Positions 43,176 through 54,569 of a stretch of 64,000 nucleotides of DNA are shown here, one piece after another. Location of the stretch: the NCBI RefSeq assembly GCF_021155775.2, contig NC_060235.2, positions 10,277,193-10,341,192 on the forward strand, read 5' to 3'. Every line of letters starts with the position of its first letter. Positions within the stretch are counted from its first letter, which is position 1. Under the pieces are notes generated by a model. It ran no database searches and was not told the DNA's origin. It worked only from the letters and a program-made list of their open reading frames with translations. The position numbers and the translations under genes were made by a program. This stretch comes from Neodiprion pinetum. Taxonomy: Eukaryota; Arthropoda; Insecta; Hymenoptera; Diprionidae.

Positions 43176-43349
43176 ATGGGAATTGTATGTAACAGACTGT
43201 CAAAGAGTAGGTATATCAGTAAGTCGGCATGCCCCGATCAAGTCAGTCATCGATTGATTCTCGAACCGTTAACACCTCGAACCGTGGAGTTCCTGATAGC
43301 TCTGGGTCTGAAACTGACACCTTTTGGAAGAGGAATTTCCGACAACTAA
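43176..43349 (+). CDS. 57-aa conserved small protein
   Basis: ATG at 43176, TAA at 43347-43349, uninterrupted. The sequence starts MGIVCNRLSKSRYI and has VSHRLILEPLTPRTVEFL and ALGLKLTPFG. It lies 4 bp after the penton-like gene and 37 bp before the capsid gene, so it may be read from the same transcript. Its intactness among broken neighbours and its VSHRL...LTPxxVEFLxxLG pattern, which I associate with other Polintons, argue for a real gene. Function unknown. Confidence 0.65.
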   Translation: MGIVCNRLSKSRYISKSACPDQVSHRLILEPLTPRTVEFLIALGLKLTPFGRGISDN

Positions 43350-43386
43350 AAATCTGATTTTGCTGTTTTATCATCTGCTACGTACC

Positions 43387-44602
43387 ATGGAGGAAGAAAT
43401 CTTAAACATTCGAACACCTGTCGTTTTTGACGAATCCGTTGCGCATTACGAGATTCACGCTCACAAACCTTACGCCTCGTCAACTTTCAACAACAGCGAT
43501 GAAATTCGAATCACCGTACAGCATCAGCATTTATGCATATTACCCAGCAAAAGTTCGGTACATATCCATGGACGATTCCTCAAACCTGATGGTACAGCTA
43601 CTGTAAACACACGGCTCGTAAACAACGCGATCTGTCATTTATTTGAAGAAATTCGGTGTGAAATTAATGCAGTTGAGATTGATAGAAGCAAGAACGTTGG
43701 CTTGACAAGTCTCATGAAGGGTTACGCTTCCCTGCACCCTGATCAGACTTGGCTGATGGAGGACGCTGGATGGCTTGATGTAGAAGAGAAGAAAAAATTA
43801 ACCGATGCCGAGGGTATATTTGACGTATTGATACAGCTCAGCATGATATTGGGTTTCGCTGAAGACTACCGCAAGATCCTCGTCAACGCCAAACATGAGT
43901 TAATTTTGACGAGATCAAAAACTGACGTCAACGCAATCATGCAGACTCAAGAGGAGGAATTCAAAATCACAATCAATGCAGTGGAATGGCTAATACCGTA
44001 TTTGAAACTCGTGGATTATAAAAAAGTTGACCTACTAAATTTCATTCAGAAAGATCCGCCTATTTCGATGAACTTCCGCAGTTCGGAATTGTACGAAATC
44101 CCTTACTTCCCACAACATCGAAACACGTTTGGACTGTGAAAACTTTCACTCAGCTTGAAAAACCTCGATACGTCATTTTGGGTTTCCAAACAGGTCGAAA
44201 GAACAAGAGCGGCGAGAACGCAAGTCATTTCGATCATTGCAATATCACGGACGTCAAGTTATTTTTAAACTCTCAATCTAATCCGTACGGTAACTTGAAC
44301 CTGAACATGAGTTATAATCTGTACGAGACGTACGCAAACTTCCAAGTTATCTACCTTTATCTTACAAGAACCCCAAGCCGTTGTTGACAAAGAGTGAATT
44401 CCTTCGAGACGTCCTCGTATTCGTTATCGACTGTTCAAAACAAAACGAATCTTTGAAGTACGGACCTGTCGACATCTGTCTTGAATTTGAAGCTAAAGCC
44501 AACTTTCCCGCTCAAACATTGGTGTATTGCTTGATTGTTCACGATCGTATTGTCGAATACAACCCACTCAGCGAATTTTTTTTCAATACAAAGCTTATGT
44601 AG
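43387..44602 (+). pseudogene. Major capsid protein (double jelly-roll)
   Basis: Hexon-like capsid protein of the Polinton/adintovirus lineage. The likely start is ATG 43387, preferred over upstream 43324. First frame: HAHKPYASSTFNNSDEIRI, SSVHIHGRFL, FEEIRCEINAVEID, KGYASLHPDQ, LSMILGFAEDYRKILVNAKH, PPISMNFRSSELYE. A frameshift at about 44130 passes to TQLEKPRYVILGFQTGRKN, HFDHCNITDVKLFLNSQ and YGNLNLN; a second near 44355 to PLLTKSEFL, FVIDCSKQNESLK and IVEYNPLS. At about 44571 the reading frame runs into the right inverted repeat, so the last residues are replaced; the fragment at 7036-7319 keeps that end. Ancestral length about 400 residues. Confidence 0.88.
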
Positions 44603-44759
44603 CATTCAACCATGCTCTTCATCCTTGACCTTTACTCAAACCGAGTTATGTTTTGCATTCTTAGAGCGATAGTAACCCAACACCGCAGATCCGTAGCTCT
44701 GAATGTATACTACTATCGCAGCTATCTGTCGACCTTGCACTCTGGCCTTGACTGAACCC
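44572..44759 (-). repeat. Right inverted repeat of the Polinton-like element
   Basis: Inverse of 37948-38136, ending CTTGACTGAACCC. It contains the shared blocks CAAAACATAACTCGGTTTGA and CTGCGGTGTTGGGTTACTAT in inverted form. Confidence 0.9.
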
Positions 44760-44899
44760 GTTCAAAATTCATTGTAGAATTCACATTACAGTTACAAGCC
44801 AAAAAGAATGTCACGTGGATGATAACGTATCGACATGACATCCACATTGGTAAAAAAACAATTCTCAGAACCATTAATTTTGTAATGTCGCGTGGTTGA

Positions 44900-45260
44900 T
44901 AACGTGGGAAAATAATGTGAGGTGGTTGATGTTACACATCAGCAGTCCTACCGTGGGAAAAGAATTTGAGGTGGTTGATGTTCCACATCAGCAGTCCTAT
45001 TGTGGGAAAAGAATGCGGAACAGGTAACCAACCTCCAGGTCGGTAAAAAAGTTCACGCCCCCTGCTGCTCCCTTTACCGTTGGCAGGCGAGCACATCATA
45101 GAGACTTTGACCTTCGGTCAGTAAGATTGTCTGTAAAACAGCACGATCTTGACCTTCGGTCAGTAAGAATTGTCGGTAAGGCAGTGCGATTTTGTCCGTC
45201 GGCCAATAAAATTGTTGGTAGGGTTGAACGTTTTTGACCTCAAGTCGGTACGACAGACTG
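44900..45260 (+). repeat. Two tandem arrays outside the right inverted repeat
   Basis: Two and a half units of 49 bp at 44905-45017 (GTGGGAAAAKAAT, GAGGTGGTTGATGTT, CACATCAGCAGTCCTA). Then at 45090-45260 four diverged units around GACCTTCGGTCAGTAAGAT, TTGTCGGTAAGGCAGTGCGA. The GTCGGTAA motif links this to 8880-9365 and 37075-37250. Confidence 0.75.
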
Positions 45261-45329
45261 TGACGTCATCGCGGAGAAGGGTTTGAGTTTGGGAAGGATG
45301 GAACTCTCCTTGTATTGCTACTCTACAGA

Positions 45330-45479
45330 CTGCTCACGGCCACGAAAACTGAAGCAACAAAATTAGGTCTTAAGTACGTTTGGCATCAGGATGGCGTTAT
45401 TCTTGTCAGGAAAACGGATGGCGCACCAATAAACAGAATCCGAACTATAGACTATCGCGCCGCTCTAAAGTCGTCTTGA
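45330..45479 (+). pseudogene. LINE ORF1, C-terminal end
   Basis: An open segment ending TGA at 45477-45479 with LLTATKTEATKLGLKYVWHQ, VILVRKTDGAPINRI. This is the FP25K-like C-terminal domain of many insect LINE ORF1 proteins. The N-terminal portion is absent because of 5' truncation. Confidence 0.65.
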
Positions 45480-45499
45480 CTCATTTCGTCTTCTTGCCT

Positions 45500-48160
45500 G
45501 CATTCCAGTAGCAGCATGCTTGTCCGGAACTCTTCTCCGGTTGATGTTCAACGTTCTCTCCGCTTATGTCGTTTCAAGGCAACTTCAATCCGGGCCCACA
45601 TTGATTATGTCCGGTTCTATTTCTGTTCTTTCATATACAGCGTCAGCGCTGTCAGTGAAACGTAGCTCCACACGCATCTGTAGCCATTCCTGGCTATGCT
45701 CTTCACTGAAATGATCGGTTGGGGATAGTTCGGGGTGGGACTGCTTTATACATGAGCGATATTTTTAAAGTAAAAGTCTTAGCTGACTTCCCTCCTCAGT
45801 ACTCCGCTCGCCCTGAATTTCTTATCGTGGAGGCCACCAGTGTTCATTTGCGGGCGTTTCTCGTAGCTGTGGTATATCGACCTTCAAGAGCAGCTAATCT
45901 CGCGGACTCTGTAGAAGTTTTTGATCGACTCTCCAGTGAGTACGCTTATGCGTGGTTTTTGGTGATTTCAACGCTGATCAGCTGACTGACTTATACGCTG
46001 TAAGATTTGTCCGAGATTCCTGCTTCTCAAAAGCTCTCTATTTGGTACCATACGCCGCAACTCATCACACTCACACTTCGGATTCACTTCTAGATTTATG
46101 TATGCTTAGTGATGAGGATGCCTTATGCGCTTACAGTTAGCCTGAATAGCCGTTCATCACAGGGCACAATCTTATCTCGGTGGATATCCGACTTTCAGTG
46201 CCACTCTCTTCAAGTACAACTTTTCGAGCCCGCACGTAACGGAATTTCTACTCGCTGGCGTTCCTCGTTGAACTGGAAAGTTTGGACTAGCAGCCTTTTT
46301 TCTCTTCCGCGATAGTGGATGAATTACTTGATTGTCTGCGAAAGAACCTGATCACTACATTACACCAGCTTACTCCATACGTGTCCTTTTCGCCCAGATG
46401 GACTACTTCATCGATTTCACCGGAACTTCATGAGCATATTCGGCCTAGGGACACACTTCATAGAGCCTACCGTCATGTCAGTCCATAAGTCTTGCCTCAC
46501 CCGAACGCTACCGAGAAGCTCCCGATTTTGCGGAAAAACGCATCTCTGAGGCTCGGTCGAACAGTGGCTATTCTTCTTTCTACTTCAGCGATATATCACC
46601 TGAAGCGCTCCGGAGAGCGATTTCACATTTTACATCGCAATCACGAGGTGTGGACGGTCTATCGCTGCGAAATATCAAGGATTCATTTCCTCTGCTTTTC
46701 CCGTTTATTTTGTCCCTTTGTAATTTGTCGTTGTCCTCAGCAGTTTATCCTTGCCAATAGAAGGAGGCGCGTGTCTTGCCGCTCGCTGAGGTCAAGTCTC
46801 CTTTCTTTCTCGACCATTAACGGCTAATCTCGAATCTCTGCATCCTTTCTAAGGTGTTCGAGCGCATTGTTTTGGATCAGATCATGGTTTTTCTAGACAA
46901 CCGTGGCTTGCTTGACCCCTGTCAGTCAGGTTTTCACCCTGGACTGAATACACAGTCCGCGCTGCTGAGGCTCACTGAAGACATTCGCATAGGAATTGAC
47001 AATCGTAAGGTAATCCTACTCGTTCGATTTGATTTTCGAAAAGCTTTCGATTTCATCTCTCATTCTATCTTGCTCAGAAAACTATACAATATCGGCTTTT
47101 CTCGGAGCGCCTTGAACTGGATAGCTAGCTATCTACAGGGTAGATCGTAGGCGGTGCTAGTAGCAATGGGAAATTGTCTTCTTGGCAAAGCCTCGATCAA
47201 GGTGTGCTCTCAAGACTCGGTACTGGGCCCCTTCTATTTCTGATTTTTATTAACGACTTGTCCAGTGTCTTATGTTTCTCCGAACATCTCATTTATGTGG
47301 ACGATCTGCAAATTTATCTGCAGACTCCTTTTTGCGGCCTAGCGGATGCTATCCGTAACATCAACAAGGATATCGACGCTGCCTCAGGTTGGGCTGCGGC
47401 CAACGCCCTGAAGTTAAATGTTGCTAAGACTCATCTTTCAGGGCAGCACGACTTTAATCGCCAGACTCAAGAACCTTGAGCTCATCAATAGCTGCCGCAA
47501 TAGTTTCCCCATAGCCTTCTCTCACCGTGTACATTTTCTCGGACTGCTCATTGACAGTGGCTTCACCTGGTCCTTTCAAGTGAACTCCATCTGTAACCGA
47601 GTGAATTGTGTCCTCAGGCAACTTTCCCCCTCGATTCATATGCTCTCCTTTTCCCTCCGTAAGTTGGTGATTACGTCGATGATTTTCCTCGTTTTTGACT
47701 ATTGCATTATCGTCTACAATGATCTCCCTATGGTGCAAAACGCACGTTTACAGCGCCTTTTTCAATTCATGCATTCGTTTCGTCTGCGGTGTGACAAGGC
47801 GGGAGCATATTACGCCTTACCGTCGAGAACTTGGCTGGCTCTCTGATCAGGATCGCAGGCTTTATCTTCTGGGCACTGAAATCTTCGTAATTTTTCGATC
47901 TGGGAGTCCAGGTTACCTAAGAAACCTTTTTACCGATTGCGAACCTGCAGTTCGTGACATGATCAGACTCCACGTGAGCAATTTTATTACTCCGAGGTTT
48001 TCAAGTGAATCGTATCGACGTTCTTTCACGGCCGAAGGGGGTTGCGTTTATGGGAATCCCTTCCAACCGAGTTGACACAGTTCAGTTCTTTGGTCGGCTA
48101 TAAACAGGGTCTTGTTAATCACCTATTAGCCGTTGAGGATGCGAGACGGGGTGCCGTCTG
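45500..48160 (+). pseudogene. LINE ORF2: endonuclease and reverse transcriptase remnants
   Basis: Endonuclease pieces: VSETWLHTHL near 45650, GGTALYMSDIFKVKVLADFP, AFLVAVVYRPSRA, then GDFNADQL after a frameshift at about 45950 and THTSDSLLDLCMLSDED. The part from 46140 to 46850 is badly decayed. Reverse transcriptase: FERIVLDQIMVFLDNRGL, QSGFHPGLNTQSALLRL, FDFRKAFDFISHSILL (46854-47150). After a stop come VLSRLGTGPLLFLIFINDL and the catalytic LIYVDDLQIYL at about 47295-47325, then AANALKLNVAKT. C-terminal pieces extend to about 48160. The YVDD box itself is intact. Confidence 0.85.
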
Positions 48161-48565
48161 ACTTTGTCATCCAATGTATCTTCTGATTATTTGTAACTTT
48201 GATTTAAATTTTTTAGTCGTGTAGTTCTATTTATTTATTTTATTTTAAATTAAGTTAATTTTATTTTATTTTTAGTTTTATTTTTTTTTTTCATGTAACC
48301 TGACCTACGTCTCTAAACTCTTATCATGCTTTCCTTTCCTTTACAGTTCTTTATTTTTATTTTTTATCACTGTATTTGCGTGAATTGTTTCTCTATTTCA
48401 CTTGTTATAAATACTGTTGGTTTGTTTTGATTACTTTAAGGTTGCTCGAATGTATTTTATTTTCTAAAATAGTATTTTTTGCTTTCTCCCGTTTGACTCT
48501 TTCGTTTTCATATTTGTTTAACTTGTTTGAGACAGATAATTCAAAGTTGTCCAATCATAGATATT

Positions 48566-48612
48566 ATTATTAAATATTGATATTGATATTGATATTGATT
48601 GATATTGATATT
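48566..48612 (+). repeat. (TTGATA)n tail
   Basis: ATTGATATTGATATTGATAT and repeats, marking the probable LINE 3' end. Confidence 0.85.
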
Positions 48613-48867
48613 GCCATATTGTTTCGCATTTCTCTTTAATGACGAACCCTAAAAGGTTAAAAGTTGGTGGACTTTCTCATGTTAATGCATATTACAAATT
48701 ATACAAATTTTACACAAATCGAATTTTTGAGGTTCCATTCATTAATTGACAATTGGTGAAATCGCCCATTCAATTAAAGATACGAAATGCAATTGAAAAT
48801 CTTAAATACAGATTCACTTAAGGGCGTTGCCTATGCCTCGAAGAGCGCGCGCAAACAGAGACTCACG

Positions 48868-49157
48868 ATTTTCCTTCTCATTTCCTCATTTTTGAAGATA
48901 ATTAGGTTCTTAGGGGGTCATTTTGAAGGTGAAGGATAGATCTGTGTCGCCTTTTTTGCCGAATTTTCGATTTCACTTTCAGATTTGCGTAAAACGTACT
49001 TGAAAGTACGTTATGTTTGAAGTGAAACACAGCGGACAGTGAATTTTTTTTCGCCATTCGGCGAAAGAGGCGACACAGATCTATTCTTTATCTTCAAAAT
49101 GACTCCCTAAGAACCTAATAATCTTCAAAAATGAGGAAATGAGAAGGAAAATCACGA
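48868..49157. repeat. Long hairpin within the TTAA element
   Basis: Arms of about 88 bp: ATTTTCCTTCTCATTTCCTC to TAGATCTGTGTCGCC on the left, and the inverse GGCGACACAGATCTATTC to GAGGAAATGAGAAGGAAAAT on the right. The loop is about 115 bp and itself contains ACGTACTTGAAAGTACGT, a small palindrome. Confidence 0.85.
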
Positions 49158-49391
49158 AGCATAAAACAACAAATTTTTCGTGCAAAAGGCGGGCGGCTGC
49201 TAGCGCCACGACTGCGTTGGCGGGCGACCATGCGAATTACAGGCGAGGAGAGTAGACTCAAACCCCCCCACTACAATTCCCCTCCTTCGAATCCTCGTCG
49301 CTCGGCACGTGGATAGTGTTCCGCGCTTTTATTTTTGCTTGTGTTTTTCTACAGTGTTTTTTATTATTTCGAATCAGTATTTATTCCCGCG

Positions 49392-49477
49392 ATGGCTAAG
49401 AAGAGAGGGAATGTGTCTTTGGAGAAGAAGAAACGACCCGGCATAAAGATTTTGGCTAAATTTCAGGAAAAAATGAG
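49392..49477 (+). CDS. Possible first coding exon
   Basis: ATG at 49392 opens a Lys-rich 28-codon segment (MAKKRGNVSLEKKKRPGIK, ILAKFQEKM) that ends in phase at a good donor AG/GTAAAT. The start context CCCGCGATGGC is favourable. I cannot find the following exon. Either a remnant of the element's own gene or a captured host exon. Confidence 0.4.
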
Positions 49478-49993
49478 GTAAATCGAATTATTTATATGAT
49501 TGATGGTGCACCCTCTCTGACTTCGGGATTCAATCACTTGAGTACGAACAATCGCAGGGCTTTAATTTAAGAAGGTACTTTCAAGAGCCGATAGTGCTGT
49601 TCATAATAGCAGTATACATTCATTCTCTAGTTTTTTTATACATACGAAAATATAAACTAGAATGCATTGTGACGTGTGGTACTAGCCCGGTTTGCATTAG
49701 TCGCTAAAATATGTCATCAATTTGTTACGTGTTCAGGTTAAATGATCGAAATCGATATTCGGCAATTGGCATGAGTGTTTACACTTTGTCGATCATAAGG
49801 AATATTCTTATCACTTATTGTGACTACCTAAGTATCCAAGGTAAAATTACAATGTACCTGGCAGAATTTTCCATACAAAGTAAATACGGCGCGTACGTAT
49901 TAGGCCACTAAAATACGCGCGTTTTGTTTTTAGAAATAAACTTGACGTAATTCTGGGGTAATCATATAATACATGCACACATTACTTACAAAT

Positions 49994-50449
49994 CAGCCAC
50001 CTACAAAACTGTCATCAAATCAGATACTACTGCCAAGTATAATTTATTTAGAAACTAATGATGATTTTGATATACTATAACTAATGATGACAAAAAAAAA
50101 AAAAATTGAAATCAAAATTGAAATTCAAAAAAAAAAAAAAAAAAATTTTGATAAAAAAAAAAAAAAATTGGAGTACGTGGTACTTGGCGGGCCCATGTTT
50201 ATATTGCCATTACAACATTGATATAGCTCGACTTGTATTTTCTTGTGCTTGTTCTAAAAAAGCCCGCCTTTTACCACTATCTCCAATTTTTTTTACTTCA
50301 ATAAAAAATTTTTTTTTTTTCAATTTCAATTTTGATTTCAATTTTTTTTTTTTCGTCATTAGTTATAGTATATCAAAATCATCATTAGCTTCTAAATAAA
50401 TTATACTTGGCAGCAGTATCTGATTTGATTACAGTTTTGTAGGTGGCTG
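49994..50449. mobile_element. Foldback (long-TIR) element
   Basis: A 456-bp unit with arms of about 170 bp, CAGCCACCTACAAAACTGT inward to A-rich GAAATCAAAATTGAAATTC, against the exact inverse at the right. The loop of about 130 bp contains GGCGGGC and GCCCGCC. A-runs and T-runs give artefactual Lys/Phe ORFs. No transposase and no clear target duplication. Confidence 0.85.
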
Positions 50450-52540
50450 TTATGTGGGTGGCTGTCACATTAATATACTTGGCGAAACGTTTTTGCACCA
50501 GAGGTGCTTTTTGGGGATATCAGTACTTTTTGTGGGATTTCGCTTGAACATTTAAAAATTTTGCTCGCTCGCTGCGCTCGCTCGATAGATTTTTGGGATA
50601 CAGAATTAATATTTGAGACGAAAATAATCGGTGGAAAAGCCAAGTTAGAGCTTTCTCATAATTACATGTATCAGGTCCAAGGTCTTCTACACATTACGAA
50701 TAGGAAGTGGTGCTATTTTATAGTTTGAACGCCAAAGGGATTGATTTTTGATAAAATAAAACGTGACGATAAATTCTGGACCGAAAAAATGGAGAATAAA
50801 TGAGCAGATTTCTTTTACTTTTGTTTGTAACCCGAGATCGTAGATTCTAGACGCGCCCGACAACGCTCAATCCGCGAACCCCCTCAAATCATCGAAGCCC
50901 AGAAAAGGCCGCGCGTAAGAAACAGTAAATTCACGACCGACAGACGACAAAACACTGTAATATAAATATATGTACATATGTACATAAATATAATAGCTTT
51001 GTATATAGCTTACGTGCAATATTTCTGTGATTTATGTTTAGTTAGTTATATGTATTACTGTGCTAAAAATTTGCTAGTCATATCGTTATAATTATATATC
51101 TGATTATTCATTCCAGGAATACTTTCTGCAGTCGGACCAGACTGCGTGTATACCTATATATTATGTAAATATTCTATAGCCTATTTTTTCATTACTATCT
51201 GTGACCTGCACTCGTGACGTCCTACTTTCCATAGTTTGCGCATTCTATAGAATTTATTTAGCCATATAATGTATACAATGCTCGATGCTTTGTTATATCA
51301 ATTTTCTTTATCAAGATTACTGTCATGTTTCACTTATACTGTTTCAATTTAATTTCTATGAGATCCTTCTCATACAGATTTCGTGATTATGTTTATTAAT
51401 TTTAAACGAGTTCAATTTTACTTTTACCATTTTATATTATTTTTTATCATTTTGTATTTGTTTGGTGCAAACCCGATCATGGTTGGGAGGTAGGGGCGGG
51501 TTAGGCGGCGGGTCTCTGTTTGATAGCGACCTCCACGTGGTGAGACCTGGGAGATTGATGATATTTTCGTTGTTATATCATGAATTTGCTCACAGCTATT
51601 CGTTGCATTTTCAATTTAAAATGACCTGTGACGACGTCTGGCCGGTATTCGTAAATAGTTACGTATTATTTTCGAGACTGTATTAGGAACAGCTCTCAGC
51701 CGATCAAGCTATGCTTTGAGCTGCCTCAAGACAGTCCTGCAAATCGAACCTGACTATGAATACCGGCTATTAGACTATTACCAGTCACGTGATCGCATTG
51801 CGTAGAAATACCGACGCCGGTGAATATAATTTTCGTTGAAATATGAAGAATGTATATCTATATCAACATACGTATAAGGAATTCTACGTCACGTCCATCA
51901 AAAAATGACCTCGTATTTTTTCAATCTATTCATACTTTTTTTCACATGAAATAAAGGTAAAAAGAATCGACACGCATTTTGGTGTTCGTCCGAATTATGT
52001 TTGTTTTCGAAAGTTACAAGACAATCATTCAATTTTGATGCAAAAGGAGCTCGCATATATTCGGTTCTATTCGACGTAAAGACATCATTTACAGTGCATT
52101 CGGAAGGTGAACGAATAAGCTTTCATAAAAAAAATGCAATGTTGAACATTATTGAAAATCCCAATTTTTATAAACAATTCAAATGTTTAACGATTTTTAC
52201 CTCATTAATGACAAGTTTTCGAATTATAAAAAAAATAGTTTCGGGTTCCTTATTAAATTCTGTATTACTAGTAAATTTTTCAAGTGGAATCTGAAAGGAG
52301 TCTACTTTTTTTTTCTATTATTCATCAGGTGCTGCGTCGTGCCGAGCGCGATACACTGGGCTGTTTAAAAGTATTTGAAACCGAATGCCCGTGAGGGGTG
52401 GAAGAGGCTAGCCGCGTCACCCGCCCCACTCCGGCGACAGCTCGGTTGCTCCGTCTCACTTGTTTCTTTACCCTCTCTCTCGCCACGGTTAACGCGGGAA
52501 GCGGAGTAGCCCGCGCTTTCTAGCTAGGCAACGCCCTTAA

Positions 52541-54569
52541 TAACAAAAATTACATTGATTTTTGACATTCTGCTGGATATCGCGTTGATTTCGGCATATC
52601 TTTATACTGCTTCAGCAGTTTCAACTTCGACAACTTGAGATGTACAGCATAAGCGTGTAGGCCGAAATCGTTTTAGGTCAATGAAAATCATACAAATTGT
52701 TCTCATTTTTTATTTTAATCACCTGTGTAAACTTTCAAAGCGATTGTCTAAACCATATTGGAGTTATTTTACTTTCAATTTTTCTTATAATTTTTTACAT
52801 AGAATCATAGACAGTTTTCCGTAAGAATCAATGTAAAATCACAAAAAATTAAAAGTAAAAGAACTTCGATATGGTTAAGATAATCGCTTCCAAATTTTGA
52901 AAAGGCGTTTAAAATGAAAGTGAGAAGAATTTGTATAATTATTGACTTGGCACGATTTCGACTCACACGCCTGGTCATCCTGAACTTGTCAATTGATACC
53001 TATATCTACTTTTATCTCGGGTATAACATTAATTGTGAATTGCTGTGATAGCCGAGCCATTTGGTTACCATATTCTTTTGATTCTGTCAACCTTGCCTTT
53101 CTTTTATTTAAAATTTTTTAGAAACTATTTCTGTACGTATTACTTGTCAAAGCTGAGATGGTACCATTTTTACCCTTCTAACTGTATTCCACTATATAAT
53201 GCACTATATTGTTGAAACTTTTACATATTTGTTAATAAGAATGCTTTTCACGGATCACCAGATATTCAAAATCAAAATTCTATGAATTTGGCTTACAAAA
53301 AATGTTTGTAACTCACAGTGCAAGCTGAAGACATTGCCAGCGCACTACAATGTATCGGGCGCTAAAATGTATCGTGCGTTCCGTGCATTTTCCTTTAGAG
53401 TATCTCGCTTCGTACGGGTATTCAATTCGGCATTTTTCATCGCATTTCGGTTTTAAAAGAAACGAGGTGCCTCTGCTCAGTCTTTCGCTAGTCTTCGAAT
53501 AGAACGTTCGTTAATTTGTGAATTTTAGACATCGTACTTTAGTTTACATCGTTGTAAAAACATAGTAAACCCAGTGGGAAAACCGTCTAATGTGGATTGG
53601 GAAACAGTTATCAGTGTTATCAAGAAACATAAACACGAAATTATATGAGGAAAAAGGTGGTTTCCAAGTTAGATCCGGTGTGGTAAGTGGTATCGAAAGA
53701 CTTGAATAATCAATTAAATCCAGGGACTCTGTATTCTATGGTATGCAGAAACGATATTCGGCAGCAAACGCATCCCGTTCATCTCAAGCTCAAAACCTCG
53801 AACGTAGATGACTTGATCATTTCTAATGTCTCCATCAACAAAAAGAATGACTCAAGTGTTGAGCCTGGATCGTACAAATTCACAATTTGGGCCGATCGAC
53901 ACGAATATATCGAATTCATGGAACCGAGAATTTATAAACGTATAAAAGTAGCCAGAGCCAAATAATATGAACGTGAATGTATGGGTTTGGGGCCAGGTCT
54001 CTGGGAAGAATGGATCTCGAATAAAATTTACGAAACCATGCAATCGTCATGTGTCTATAATTTTTCTTAGGCCAAATTGATCAAGGATGGCACCTGCGGT
54101 ACAATGACTAGCATGTATACTGTGAGAGTCGAATAGTACCGTGTCAAGCCGGACGCGGCGTTGAAGACAAAGATTAGGGTGGGAGTGGAAATCCGCTGTA
54201 ACCGGGGACTCTACGAGAAGACGCCTGACTACGAACATCAATTTCATTCATCGTAGCAGAGCAAAATTTGATATATTATTTTTATAATTTGAAACTAATT
54301 TCCACAATATCCGAGTTCTCAATATTTAATCATCAAACCGTTACATATTTTAAAAGAAGAATGAATAGTCGAACGTAACAGTTTACCAAATAACATGACT
54401 AATCTACGGAAACGAACATCTCACGTGAAATATTTTCGATGTTTTCTAATTGCATGGGATGCATGTCAATCATTTTAAAATCTTAAAATTAAGTGTACAC
54501 CAAATTTCGCGAGGGATTAACTCTCTCGTTCTGGCATTAACATACAGTTAGAGTCATGCCTTAATTATA
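52541..54569 (+). other. Unassigned region with one 92-codon ORF
   Basis: Mostly AT-rich and featureless. The ORF 53687-53965 (containing KLKTSNVDDLIISNVSINKK and SYKFTIWADRHEYIEFMEPR) has balanced composition and could be part of a decayed gene, but I recognise no family. Its first codon is not clearly a real start. Confidence 0.35.

Larger units (their letters stand above)
37948..44759. mobile_element. Polinton/adintovirus-like endogenous element without polymerase
   Basis: A 6.8-kb unit bounded by inverted repeats of about 189 bp. Leftward genes, in transcription order outward from 41.3 kb: ATPase, conserved Polinton protein, fibre-like protein, chromo-integrase. Rightward genes: PLA2-domain protein, protease, penton-like protein, 57-aa protein, major capsid protein. 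The two arms diverge from a shared promoter at 41271-41333. The set (integrase, FtsK/HerA-type ATPase, adenain protease, two capsid proteins) defines Polintons/adintoviruses. Family-B polymerase is missing, and the capsid gene 3' end is cut by the right repeat. Most genes carry stops or frameshifts. No target duplication is evident. Confidence 0.88.
45310..48612 (+). mobile_element. Non-LTR retrotransposon, 5'-truncated, CR1/Jockey group
   Basis: Starts within ORF1 directly after the tandem arrays and ends in a (TTGATA)n tail at about 48568-48612. Coding parts are heavily broken. The APE endonuclease, reverse transcriptase and C-terminal domain follow in order. It is related to, but clearly distinct from, the LINE at 16.1-20.5 kb (different ORF1 type and tail). 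Confidence 0.88.
48822..52536 (+). mobile_element. TTAA-flanked TIR element, 3.7 kb, non-autonomous or gutted
   Basis: Ends GGGCGTTGCCTA and the exact inverse TAGGCAACGCCC, with TTAA immediately outside on both sides (48818-48821, 52537-52540). Similarity continues inward through a GCGCG(C/G)GC block. TTAA target use points to piggyBac or Kolobok elements. No transposase ORF is visible inside. A hairpin lies near the left end, a short coding exon at 49392, and a nested foldback element at 49994-50449. The superfamily cannot be settled from termini alone. Confidence 0.7.

Noticed and set aside
43324..43386. Upstream start of the major capsid protein at 43324
   Set aside because: The extra 21 residues overlap the 57-aa ORF and do not look conserved; 43387 fits the usual capsid N-terminus.
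50106..50399. 97-codon Lys/Phe ORF
   Set aside because: Produced by A- and T-runs in the arms of the foldback element.
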